A stretch of DNA of 64,000 nt from Lentisphaerota bacterium (lineage in GTDB: Bacteria; Verrucomicrobiota; Lentisphaeria; Victivallales; Victivallaceae). Under the pieces are notes generated by a model. That model was not told the origin of the DNA and did no database searches. It saw nothing but the letters and a program-made list of their open reading frames with translations. Positions 36,057 to 45,118 of the stretch are shown one piece after another. The first letter of the stretch is position 1; each line of letters starts with the position of its first letter. Location of the stretch: contig JAAEMX010000177.1 of assembly GCA_024225035.1 (NCBI GenBank), positions 124,001-188,000 on the forward strand, written 5' to 3'. Both the position numbers and the translations under genes were made by a program.

Positions 36057-36752
36057 ATGAAATCATTATTCTATCTGCTGATTTGCTGTACGGCATTTAT
36101 AGTTTTTGCCGTTGATACTACAAGTCAGATTACCTTAAAAGACGGCAGGGTGCTCAAAAACCCTTATGTTTTATCGAAAAATCCTAGTGGCATAAACGTT
36201 GGACATGACGGTGGTGTAATCTTCATAAAATTTGCCGACATGAAACCGGAAACGGCTAAAAAGTTTGGCTACAATCCTCAAAAAGCCAAGGCTTATGAAA
36301 AAGACATTACTCAAAAGCAACAACAATATAAAAAGAAACAGGAAAAGCTGGCTAAGCAAAAACAGCAAGACAGCGATACAATTTTTCTTAAGCCTCCGCC
36401 ATTAAACCCAAGAGAACCTTCGCAATTCACCTTAATGCGACAGGAGGTAAATCGCCTTCAAGGGCACATTGCAAAGCTGGAAAGTGAAAAGCGCAAGCTC
36501 AGCTACACCACTATTTCCAACCCCAAAGCGCCTTCCGGCGGCTATTACTACACCTACAGGGGCGGATATTATAAGCCTACAAAAAAGGAAACATATACCA
36601 AACAGCAGTCAAAGAATTTTTTAGACAAGCGCCGTGTTTTGAGAGAAATTGACTATGACATTAATAAATCTAAAGCTCGGCTTAATCGCATCAGAAACGA
36701 CATAAAACGCTTTTATGCCAGAGGCGGAAAACTAAAAAAACCTCGCTACTGA
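36057..36752 (+). CDS. Exported coiled-coil protein, paralogue 2
   Basis: This 231-residue protein has a signal peptide (about residues 1-18) and the same N-terminal module as the preceding gene (LKDGRVLKNPYVLSKNPSG, INVGHDGGVIFIKFADMKPE, PQKAKAYEK), then Gln/Lys-rich coiled coils and a Gly/Tyr loop (GGYYYTYRGGYY). Start ATG follows GGGGAG. The two genes arose by tandem duplication, and divergence is highest outside the module. Confidence 0.7.
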   Translation: MKSLFYLLICCTAFIVFAVDTTSQITLKDGRVLKNPYVLSKNPSGINVGHDGGVIFIKFADMKPETAKKFGYNPQKAKAYEKDITQKQQQYKKKQEKLAKQKQQDSDTIFLKPPPLNPREPSQFTLMRQEVNRLQGHIAKLESEKRKLSYTTISNPKAPSGGYYYTYRGGYYKPTKKETYTKQQSKNFLDKRRVLREIDYDINKSKARLNRIRNDIKRFYARGGKLKKPRY

Positions 36753-36881
36753 TAGATTTTTATTCGCCTTAAAAACTGGAAATTATATTATTTCGGTACT
36801 AAATTAAATGATCGTAATTATAGATTTTATTTAACGGCGTTTGCCGTAAGGATTTAATTTTTTTAAGACAGGTGCTGAAAT

Positions 36882-37136
36882 ATGGTTTCTCCTCGCGGGG
36901 ACATGAATAATCGCAAAGCGATGATGTTAGGAATGGGCCTTGACAACAAGGATGGGCATAAGCGTATTACAAAAGGTGAAAACTTCGTTATTGCCGGCGG
37001 CTCAGAAGAAACACATGACCGTATGGCCGAAACTGTAATCAAAGTGAACGAAAAACTCTCCAAACGTGGTAAACGCCTTGAAGAGTGCTCCGCAAAAGAA
37101 TTCTCTGATATTGTACAGGAATCTACCCCAAAATAA
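36882..37136 (+). CDS. Small conserved-looking protein upstream of prmC
   Basis: This 84-residue protein (MVSPRGDMNNRKAMMLGMG start, FVIAGGSEETHDRM middle) is one I recall only as an uncharacterised small protein. It is hydrophilic, with no signal peptide. It ends 26 bases before prmC on the same strand, where prfA usually sits, so co-transcription is likely. Its start has only a weak CAGGTG site. Confidence 0.6.
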   Translation: MVSPRGDMNNRKAMMLGMGLDNKDGHKRITKGENFVIAGGSEETHDRMAETVIKVNEKLSKRGKRLEECSAKEFSDIVQESTPK

Positions 37137-37162
37137 ATCTTAACTTCAGGCAAGAGGGGAAA

Positions 37163-38014
37163 ATGAAATCCGCTAAAAGCTATCATGCTTTGCTCGATAA
37201 AATAACCAAAAGGCTGGATAAAATCGGCATTGAGACTCCTCGAACGGAAGCTGAAATAATTATATCTGAGTTATTAGGCTGTTCCCGCCCTGAGCTGGTA
37301 TGGAATCTGAGTGAAGATGTTTCCCAAAAGATCATGCTCATGGCTGAAGAAATGGTGATCCGCAGAGAAAAACATGAACCTCTGCAATATATTATTGGCG
37401 AAGCCCATTTCATGAGCCTTGCATTGTACGTCACACCGGATGTGTTGATCCCTCGCCCGGAAACTGAAATACTGGTCGAAAAGATTTGCGAAATCATCCC
37501 CAAAAACGGCACTTTGCTCGATCTCGGCACCGGCAGCGGAGCAATTGCTTTAGCCGCAGCCTATGAAAGGCTGGATATCAAAGTCACTGCTGTTGATGTC
37601 AGCATTAATGCTCTTGAAGTAGCTCGGCAGAACAGCAAAAAATACGGCATGGATACTGTTGAGTTTATTGAAAGTGATTTATTCTCAAACCTTTCGCACC
37701 AGCGTTTTGACTGTATAGCAGCCAACTTGCCATATGTAACTGATGAAGAATATAAAACGCTAATGCCGGAAGTTAAGAAATACGAACCAAGATTGGCCCT
37801 TACAGCTCCTGACAGCGGTCTGAAGCTGATTTTCAAAACCATAAAACACGCTCACAAACACCTGCAGCCTGACGGATATATTATCTTCGAACACGGCATT
37901 CATCAAGCTGAAGCCATTCGCGACGCTCTGGAAGGCGAAAAACGCTACAAAGATATAGAAATCATACAGGACTACTCAAGGCGCGACAGGTTTACTGCTG
38001 CCAGGCTGAAATAA
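37163..38014 (+). CDS. prmC: Release factor glutamine methyltransferase
   Basis: PrmC methylates the Gln of the GGQ motif in release factors. The 283-residue protein has an N-terminal helical domain, the SAM motif LLDLGTGSGAIALA and the substrate motif ANLPYVTDEE. The usual NPPY reads NLPY, so the first Pro is Leu. GAGGGG precedes the ATG. prfA, its usual neighbour, is absent here. Confidence 0.88.
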   Translation: MKSAKSYHALLDKITKRLDKIGIETPRTEAEIIISELLGCSRPELVWNLSEDVSQKIMLMAEEMVIRREKHEPLQYIIGEAHFMSLALYVTPDVLIPRPETEILVEKICEIIPKNGTLLDLGTGSGAIALAAAYERLDIKVTAVDVSINALEVARQNSKKYGMDTVEFIESDLFSNLSHQRFDCIAANLPYVTDEEYKTLMPEVKKYEPRLALTAPDSGLKLIFKTIKHAHKHLQPDGYIIFEHGIHQAEAIRDALEGEKRYKDIEIIQDYSRRDRFTAARLK

Positions 38015-38382
38015 TAATACTTCTGAAAAACACTCCACAGAAAACTTTTCAAGAAATATTCCAACTTAATCTTTAAGGTCTCCGGAAATTTCATTTACTA
38101 TTATCATCTTTACACTAAACAGATGACTTATATAATAAATAGTCACAAACCTTTCTTGAAAAATGAATGCATGACGCAAATAGTTACTAATATTTAATAG
38201 AATTACGAATTTCTAAGCTGATATTCGCTCAATACTTGTTTCACATAGCGAGTAGAGCAAATTTTATGTGACCAAGCCTAAGTGCCTTAAATTGACAAAC
38301 ATTTGCCTTCGTAACTTATCTAATACATTCTCGCTGGAATTTATAAAACATCAACTAATCCCTATTTATTAAGGAGCTTATA
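38015..38382 (+). promoter_or_regulatory. Interval with candidate promoter for FYVE-like gene
   Basis: This AT-rich region of about 370 bases contains TTGACA at 38292-38297, with TTATCT 18 bases further on. I see no terminator for prmC and no short gene. Confidence 0.35.
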
Positions 38383-40023
38383 ATGCCCAAAAAAGACTGG
38401 TATAAGGTTGAAAAAATAAAAGCATACCCTGGTAAAGTTCTTGACTTTGACTTTTCTAAAAAACTGAAAAAATGCTTCTTATGTCCCTGCTGTTTCGAAT
38501 GGAAGCCGCTAGGCTGGTTTGGAAATATCCATCACTGCAGATCATGTGGAAACGTAGTCTGTACAGAATGCTCTAAGTTAAAGGCAACGAAAAAAGATAT
38601 CTTTTATGACCTTAATGATGTACCATTCAGGAATAGATCTAAACCTGACAGTGAAGTTCGTATCTGCAATTCCTGCGCCCAAACATACGAGTGCAAAACA
38701 TGTGGTATTACAGAACATTATTATAAAGTCTCTGACAAAATAAGCGGTGTGAACTGTACTAAATGTCATAATCAAATTCATGAAAGACGCAACAAAAGAG
38801 TTTTCAATATAGCTAAAGGCATAACACAACTTTTGAATCAGCCAAGCGGCAGCGTCATGTTACTGGGACACACTCACTCAAAGGAAGACTGTATGGGTGA
38901 CGGTTTTCTGCTGGACTATTTAAAAATGCTTAAGAGCGCCAATCTAAAACTCTTTAATATTATGGCTTCACGTATGTTAGTTATTAATGAGGGGCATTTC
39001 CCCGGCTATAAGGAAAGGCAAGACGTCCGTTCCTATTGTACGAATACGATGAGAAAAATATTAGCAGATAAGTTTTATAATGAGTTAAAACCAAGCATAA
39101 ACGAAACTATTTGGAAGGGGGAATTTGTAGGAAACTGTCATCGTATAAATTACCAAAAACAATTATACAATAGCCTTTTCCCACCAAAAAAGACACTTGC
39201 TTTCAAAAGTAATGACAAACTGACAAGCTCTTTTGATACAACGGCTTTTGATGAATGGCGAATGTATAATTTTTCCTGGGTAAAAACAGAAGTAATAATT
39301 CGCAATGAAAACGGTAGAAAAGTAATGGATAGATATCGCCCGCTGGCTCCGTTGTATAATCGTTATTTGCCAAGTGATAAAAGCTATGAATATCATGATC
39401 TATCAAACTCAGACTGGCCTTTTAAAGAACTTCAAACTTTTTTAAAAAATCATAATATCCAAACGCTTTCTGTTGATGACAAATATACATATAACGGTTC
39501 TGAAATAACGAAAAATTTTTTCAATCAAGAATTAAAATCGTGGCTTAGAAATTCTGGAGGTAATGATAATATAAGTTTTGAGAATTGCAAAAAACAGGAA
39601 TCCGGCGATAATGAGCATGGTCACATAAGAAAAAATGCCTGTAATATAAATGCTGGCCGTCGGATCGCGGACAATTTCGGAATTCAATACGGGAAGCATA
39701 AAAGAGATATTCTGATTCCTATTTTCGGCCGCAATCATATAACTGATTACAATGGCAAAATTGCTGTTTCCTCTGGCATGAGACAATATATTGAAAAGTA
39801 CTTATTAAGTTCAAATTATAATGTTCCCGTATATAACGTTCATGTTTTCAAAGAAACTGATATCGATAATGTGGAGTTAGCGCCATTGCACAATATAGAA
39901 AGCAAAAAATTTGTTCAGAAGTATAACAGTAAATACCTTTTAGATGAAGGAAACAGTTACTTGCTGAGGTATAAGTCTGGAGTATTTGACATGTTGGCGG
40001 AAAGCAAAAAAATAATCCTTTAG
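38383..40023 (+). CDS. FYVE-type zinc-finger protein, possible effector
   Basis: This 546-residue protein begins with eight Cys spaced as in a FYVE finger: C34/C37, C52/C55 within HHCRSCG, C60/C63 within VVCTECS and C95/C98 within VRICNSC. A second zinc knuckle follows (C104/C107, C125/C128). The remaining 400 residues have no recognised family, apart from a GHTHS segment near 160. There is no signal peptide. FYVE fingers bind phosphatidylinositol-3-phosphate on eukaryotic endosomes, but the basic residue usually before HHCR is missing, so lipid binding is uncertain. A strong terminator follows. It may be a host-directed effector or a bacterial zinc protein; the first is only an inference. 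Confidence 0.65.
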   Translation: MPKKDWYKVEKIKAYPGKVLDFDFSKKLKKCFLCPCCFEWKPLGWFGNIHHCRSCGNVVCTECSKLKATKKDIFYDLNDVPFRNRSKPDSEVRICNSCAQTYECKTCGITEHYYKVSDKISGVNCTKCHNQIHERRNKRVFNIAKGITQLLNQPSGSVMLLGHTHSKEDCMGDGFLLDYLKMLKSANLKLFNIMASRMLVINEGHFPGYKERQDVRSYCTNTMRKILADKFYNELKPSINETIWKGEFVGNCHRINYQKQLYNSLFPPKKTLAFKSNDKLTSSFDTTAFDEWRMYNFSWVKTEVIIRNENGRKVMDRYRPLAPLYNRYLPSDKSYEYHDLSNSDWPFKELQTFLKNHNIQTLSVDDKYTYNGSEITKNFFNQELKSWLRNSGGNDNISFENCKKQESGDNEHGHIRKNACNINAGRRIADNFGIQYGKHKRDILIPIFGRNHITDYNGKIAVSSGMRQYIEKYLLSSNYNVPVYNVHVFKETDIDNVELAPLHNIESKKFVQKYNSKYLLDEGNSYLLRYKSGVFDMLAESKKIIL

Positions 40024-40094
40024 GGAATTAAAAATCATTTCTCCATGTGTTTAAATTCATCTTGATTTATCATTACAATTGAAGATACATAAAG

Positions 40095-40126
40095 GCTAAA
40101 GGCTGCCTCGAGGCAGCCTTTAGTTT
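40095..40126 (+). terminator. Terminator after FYVE-like gene
   Basis: CTAAAGGCTGCC and GGCAGCCTTTAG form a perfect 12-bp stem with a TCGA loop, followed by TTTT. It is nearly symmetrical and may also serve the convergent protease gene. Confidence 0.85.
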
Positions 40127-40159
40127 TAAGTTCAACTCTCTGGGAATAAATCTATTATA

Positions 40160-41884
40160 TTACTGCGGAGTAATCCCGATTTCAGCAAATATACTGACAG
40201 CTTCATCAGCGCTGTAACCAAAATCCTGTGATGCCGAAACAACGCCGCTTGCGGCATGCTCAAAGTCTATCGTAGGTGTCCAGTATTTCATATTGGCCAA
40301 GGCAAAAACTTTGAAAGCATTCTCGATGCCCCATTTCTGTGAAAACAGATAAAATGCGCGGTTAAATATTCCACTGGCTTTATGCACAATGTAACTGTTA
40401 ACTTTTGTGCTTTCCTGAGCAGCCTCAACTACATCCTGGTAAGAGCGCTCAGCACCTTCAACCGGCATATAACAGTCAGCTGAAACGCCGTCCATGGCAG
40501 GATGATCCATATAGCGCAACGCAGTTCCGTCAGTTTTCAGGTATTCACCGACTCTCCAGGATATTTGACCATTGTCCTTTGAGTAAAAAGAATTATAAAG
40601 TTCAGGGTAATTCTGGCGGGTATATTCGAGAACTGCTATTGAACCGATATCTGCAAAGGATTCATTGAGAGCTCCCGATTGATCCACATAAACAAGACCG
40701 CCGCAGAAATAGTTATAAGCATGTGACAGTTCGTGTCCAACCACATCTAAAATACAATACCCATACCTGGCTTCACCATCACCGTTACCAAAAGACGCTG
40801 CCGGAATATCGTTATTCCATGAGGCGTTGCAATAATTTTTGTTCAAGGTACAGGTATCCTCTATTCCATCGCCGTTAGTATCTTCACAAACCAGTTTGGC
40901 ATAATGAACGCGCAATACGAATTTCCCCGGCATAGCATCTTCTCCCAGCCAGTTCTGATACATGGCAAGAGTCAGCTGTCCAAAAGCATAAGCGTCAGTT
41001 TTGGCGTTATAAGAGCCATTGACATATTCGGTCGGCAAAACCGGAATGCCGCTCCACGAAAAAGCGGGACCGATAATTTCATTGCCGGCATCATCAGTAC
41101 TCTTTTCAAGATTCATATCGACAACAACGATTTGCCCGTCGTCAAGACTATACTGAAACTTGCCGCTTACCGGAACTCTCAGAGGCTTAAGGCCGTCAAA
41201 GCCGTAATAATACATACCGGTTGCAATGTTACCGCCTGTTCCAACGACTCTGGCACTACAGTCATTGGTAGCAAAATGCTCTACGCTATCCCATTTCTTA
41301 TAAACTTTGGAGGTTTTGCAATCAACAATACAGGTAGGCCGAGTATCATCTTTATTAATCTGCAGGAAATAGGCCAGAACATATTTTTGCTGTCCATCCT
41401 GAACCAAAGGATAAATTATCAGCTTTGACACAAGCTCATCCGCGTTATAATCACCAAAAACTTTTGCAGCAGCTTGTTTCTGCAGCTGTAAATCCTGATA
41501 TTTTGCAATATCTTGAGGCGAAATATCCTTTTCAATGGCTTCTTCAATTTTGCCATTTACTTCGCTGCCGTCTACAGTTATTGACGCGCCAAAAACCTCT
41601 ATCCCATAGTATTTCTGCTGGTAGCGCTTAACAGTCCACCCCGCAACGGTTGAAGTTCCAGCCAGCTTCATAGAATTGTCCTGTTCGACATAAGGAGAGC
41701 TTACGGCCTGAGTTTTTACAGCCCCGGTGGATTTCAGGCTACCGCTTTGGAATTGGAAATTATTTAAAGAGGTAAGATCAGATTTTTTTATGAAACGACT
41801 GTCTGCATTCGATACAATTGCAACTAAAAAACTGCAAGTTACTATGAGGTGTAAATAAACAGCTTTTGGTTTGTTTCTATACAT
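40160..41884 (-). CDS. Secreted thermolysin-family (M4) metalloprotease
   Basis: This 574-residue preproenzyme has a signal peptide (about 1-27), an N-terminal FTP/PepSY-type propeptide and an M4 catalytic domain. Zinc site: VVGHELSHAYNYFCGGLVY, and the third ligand in GALNESFADI. A Ca2+-binding-like loop DTNGDGIED lies near 320-330. It is probably secreted to degrade external protein. The ATG has AGGGA. It is an isolated gene between the FYVE-like and zf-TFIIB genes. Confidence 0.92.
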   Translation of the reverse strand: MYRNKPKAVYLHLIVTCSFLVAIVSNADSRFIKKSDLTSLNNFQFQSGSLKSTGAVKTQAVSSPYVEQDNSMKLAGTSTVAGWTVKRYQQKYYGIEVFGASITVDGSEVNGKIEEAIEKDISPQDIAKYQDLQLQKQAAAKVFGDYNADELVSKLIIYPLVQDGQQKYVLAYFLQINKDDTRPTCIVDCKTSKVYKKWDSVEHFATNDCSARVVGTGGNIATGMYYYGFDGLKPLRVPVSGKFQYSLDDGQIVVVDMNLEKSTDDAGNEIIGPAFSWSGIPVLPTEYVNGSYNAKTDAYAFGQLTLAMYQNWLGEDAMPGKFVLRVHYAKLVCEDTNGDGIEDTCTLNKNYCNASWNNDIPAASFGNGDGEARYGYCILDVVGHELSHAYNYFCGGLVYVDQSGALNESFADIGSIAVLEYTRQNYPELYNSFYSKDNGQISWRVGEYLKTDGTALRYMDHPAMDGVSADCYMPVEGAERSYQDVVEAAQESTKVNSYIVHKASGIFNRAFYLFSQKWGIENAFKVFALANMKYWTPTIDFEHAASGVVSASQDFGYSADEAVSIFAEIGITPQ

Positions 41885-42243
41885 GATTTGTCCCTGAAAG
41901 AAATGGTTAATGTCACATTGAAAATAAATTATATTGTCTTAAATATTTCTCTCAAGTCCCGCTTCGCTTTCAATTACTCCTTTTATATTATTAAAAGCAA
42001 CTCAACTATCCGAAGAGCAGATAATCTAACAACAGGTAGTATTATTTCAAATACTTTTTAAATTTTTTTATTAATTATTTTAAGGCTTTCACGTCCAGCT
42101 TAATACGAATTGCTTCCATGCTCGGGCTGTGCTAAAATTTCTATAGAAATCGCTAATAAAAACATTAAATTTTTCAAAGCGACTCAGCACTGAAATATTA
42201 ATCATTGCCGGCATGAAAGGCCAAAAGAGCTTAAGGAAGCCAC
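41885..42243. other. Non-coding interval
   Basis: This AT-rich stretch contains the promoter region of the M4 protease. No other signal was found in it. Confidence 0.4.
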
Positions 42244-42609
42244 TTACTTTTTCCGCCAGAAACTTTTCAGTTTATTAAAAAAACCTGTGTTTTTAAGTAA
42301 TTCATACTCGCCGCCGTCAAGCCAGATACCATAACACAACAGGCAAGTATCTATATGAATATCATGTTCGGGATCTACGATATTAATCATTTTGCCTTTT
42401 CCACCGCATTTGGGACAAGCCGCACGCAGTTCATCGTGTCCTTGATTATTATCAACTATATTTTGTAAGACTTCTTTATAATCTTTATCCAAAAAATTTT
42501 GCAGCTCATCAAAGTCAAACCAAATTCCGGAGCACTTCGGGCAAACATCAAGTTTTACTTCTTCAATTCTTCTTTCTTTTAACTCTGTACTGCATTTTGC
42601 ACACTGCAT
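42244..42609 (-). CDS. Double zf-TFIIB zinc-ribbon protein
   Basis: This 121-residue protein has two zinc ribbons: CAKCSTEL...CPKCSGIWFDFDEL (residues 3-37) and CPKCGGKG...CLLCYGIWLDGGEYE (about 65-105). The C..C.G.W(F/L)D.(G/D)E pattern defines the zf-TFIIB family of small bacterial proteins of unknown function. The ATG has GGGGAGGCGG immediately upstream. Confidence 0.88.
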   Translation of the reverse strand: MQCAKCSTELKERRIEEVKLDVCPKCSGIWFDFDELQNFLDKDYKEVLQNIVDNNQGHDELRAACPKCGGKGKMINIVDPEHDIHIDTCLLCYGIWLDGGEYELLKNTGFFNKLKSFWRKK

Positions 42610-42817
42610 ACCGCCTCCCCACTATGAATAATAATATTATATCTTGTTAAATGGTTATGAATAAATAATTCAAAACTAATAACATTACAATATTATATAC
42701 CTTTATAACCTGACGTTTTCAATGAATCTGCTATAGAAAATTTCAGACTGTCTGACTTTAATCAAAATGCTTCAAGGTCATTATAACCTATACTGTCAAC
42801 TTCCGGATCAATCATAT

Positions 42818-43747
42818 TTAAACAAACTTCACACTATAGTCAGTTATTGGAGTATGTCCTAAATTCATAGGAACTTTTAAATTGAAAATATCGACTGCAC
42901 AAGGGCCGCAATTGTCAGCAGAATTCCATACAGGGTCATCATCATTATAATTACGACAAGAACCTACAATTAAACTACGAGGCAAGTCCAGTTCTACAAT
43001 TAATTTAAGCAAATCTTTCAATGTAGCTGCAAAAACACGACGATTTCTTGTAAAAATATAACCCATGCCATCACAACATTGAACAGTGCCAATAGCATTG
43101 CTAATGTGACTGCCATCATCGTTTCTCAAAGCACTTAACGTATAGTTCATAATTCTATTATCGTGGGACATAGTCCCAGCAACCAGCTTTCTTTTATTAG
43201 CAAACTTTGGTCCTCGACAGATATTTTGCGCAAAATCTACATGAGGATCCCTGTTCCTTGTTGGATAGTAGTATGCAACTTCAGTTTTGTTCCAACAACG
43301 AGACCAATACCCATAAAGGCGGTCAATAAGTTGATATTCATTGACGTTTAATTCATTAACGCTACCGTGGGGGCCTTTCCAATATAAAGTCCAATCGCCA
43401 GAAGGCGGAATAAACGGGTTATGCTTGAAACTGAAACAATAATACATAGGGGTTGTTCTATTCCCGTGAGCCAGTTCCATCACTCCTTTTAACTTGCTTA
43501 AATCCAGTATCCTTTGGTCTTCTATGTAGCAACGGTTCCAGTCAAAGAATATATAAAATAATTTAGTTACAAGGATCCCAACATCTTTTATAGTGTAGTA
43601 AGGTTTATAAGCATTTTGACAGCGAAGATCACGAACCGTATAAACGCGAAAACTCCCTCCTCTCTCATTACGAAAAACATATTCCTCACATTGTCCAAAT
43701 TTTGGGTGATTCTTTTTTATGCCTAAACTAGAAACCGAACGAAACAT
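42818..43747 (-). CDS. Unknown orphan protein
   Basis: This 309-residue protein is not of a family I recognise. It is soluble, rich in aromatic residues, Asn and Arg, and has no signal peptide. Segments such as DWTLYWKGPHGSVNEL and NSADNCGPCAVDIFNL stand out; the latter recalls NCGP active-site loops of cysteine proteases, but no matching His/Asp pattern is evident. The start has a perfect GGGAGG site, so it is expressed. It abuts a truncated solute-binding-protein remnant and may have arrived by insertion. Like the FYVE-like and C58 genes it is AT-rich. Confidence 0.6.
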   Translation of the reverse strand: MFRSVSSLGIKKNHPKFGQCEEYVFRNERGGSFRVYTVRDLRCQNAYKPYYTIKDVGILVTKLFYIFFDWNRCYIEDQRILDLSKLKGVMELAHGNRTTPMYYCFSFKHNPFIPPSGDWTLYWKGPHGSVNELNVNEYQLIDRLYGYWSRCWNKTEVAYYYPTRNRDPHVDFAQNICRGPKFANKRKLVAGTMSHDNRIMNYTLSALRNDDGSHISNAIGTVQCCDGMGYIFTRNRRVFAATLKDLLKLIVELDLPRSLIVGSCRNYNDDDPVWNSADNCGPCAVDIFNLKVPMNLGHTPITDYSVKFV

Positions 43748-43924
43748 ATTTTACCTCCCTAAATACATATCAGCTAAAACCAAGGACAGACAATCCACCC
43801 TCTCCAAAATGTATTACTTTATTTACATAAGACCAGGGAACCACGCCCTGCTGTTCCATAAAATAATACTTTTTACAAGAGTTTTTTTCTTATTCTTTTA
43901 GAATCAATCTTTTACAAGAAAGAA

Positions 43925-44173
43925 GACCGGTTTAGCGCTCCCGGGTTTCATGAGGGAAAATCTTTCTTTACAATAATTGCCAGGCAGAGTGCAATATTCA
44001 AGGCAGGAGGAGCTCCAGACTTCAAGTTTGACCTTTTCCCGTTGCCAGTAAAAGGTCTGTCCGGTGCGGGAATAGCTTCCAAATCACTGTTTGTAACCAC
44101 AAAAAGCCGTTATACTGAAAAAGCCTTTGCCATATGCCGCGCTTTTGGAAATTATGAGATTCAAAAATTCTGA
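43925..44173 (+). pseudogene. C-terminal remnant of a sugar ABC solute-binding protein
   Basis: The plus frame from 43925 encodes 82 residues (DRFSAPGFHEGKSFF at the start, DFKFDLFPLPVKGLSG and KSLFVTTKSRYTEKAFAICR further on) and ends at TGA 44173. The FxxGKxxF, D(F/W)DxxPLP and (T/S)KxKxxEAAxxFxxF pattern is that of family-1 extracellular sugar-binding proteins near their C terminus. No start codon or N-terminal two thirds is present, so this is debris. It lies directly before two damaged oxidoreductase genes. Confidence 0.65.
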
Positions 44174-44194
44174 CAAGCAAAGCAGAGGAACCGT

Positions 44195-45118
44195 ATGTTA
44201 AACGTTGCAATTATTGGCATCTCCGGTTTCGGAGAAGTTCATTACTACGATTTGATGCGGCAGACAAAAGACGGGAAAATAAAAATTGTTGCCGCCATGC
44301 AAGCCGGAGCTCACTCCTTTATTGAAAAACCGGCAGCGGCAACCATTCAGGAAATCAACGCCATGCAAGCTTGCGAAAAAGAAACCGCCAAATGTGTCTA
44401 TGTGGGATTTCAGCATATTTATCAAAAAGTAATTCAAGATGCCAAACAACTTATTTTAAGCAGAAAACTCGGCAAGCTCCTGCATGTCAAAGCTCTTTGC
44501 CTGTGGCCTCGCAATTACGCTTGCTACAACCGTAACAAATGGGCTAGATGCCTGAAGCATGATAATGACTGCGTGCTTGACAGCCCGTTTAATAATGCCA
44601 CATCCCATTTTTTGAATATTGCTCTTTTCTGGAGCGAAACAGAGTTCAGCAAAAGCGCCGAAATCATAAACCGCCATGCCGAATTATATAAGGCCAATGA
44701 CATTCAGTCGCCTGATACCAAAGCAATTCATTTACAAACAGCTTCCGGTTCTAAAATTCTTTATTACTGCACACATGCCTCTAAGAAACATTTTGGCCCG
44801 CAGTTTCAAGCTGTCTGCGAGGAAGGCACAGTACACTTCAGCAATCAAGGTGTATCAGTCGAGTATAACAACAGTGTGACAGAAGTAATTAACGCTGTCC
44901 ATGATTCTACCGAAATCCAGTCCAGTCCCGCTGAATACTGCGCAAGCGATACACTTAACGACTCACCAATAACTAAAGTCATCGGAATTGAAGATGTTTT
45001 TAAAAAATGCTTTCAGAGCGGCAAAATGCCTTCTGGTTTTGATATAAAATGGGCTAATAAGACCTCGCCTATGCAAATGAAAACCTATAATAAATTTAAA
45101 GGCGATAAGATAAAATGA
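44195..45118 (+). pseudogene. Gfo/Idh/MocA oxidoreductase with internal deletion
   Basis: The frame is open for 307 residues but has lost a block of about 60 codons. The Rossmann start VAIIGISGFGEVHYYDLM and first strands (KIKIVAA) run straight into MQAGAHSFIEKPAAAT, which normally follows some 60 residues later. The EKP motif is kept. The NAD-binding half is therefore incomplete and the protein is probably inactive. The stop overlaps the next start (ATGA), showing the pair once formed a coupled operon. Confidence 0.7.

Noticed and set aside
42818..43747. Calling the orphan protein a cysteine protease
   Set aside because: NCGPCAV looks suggestive, but no His/Asp partners in the expected order could be identified.
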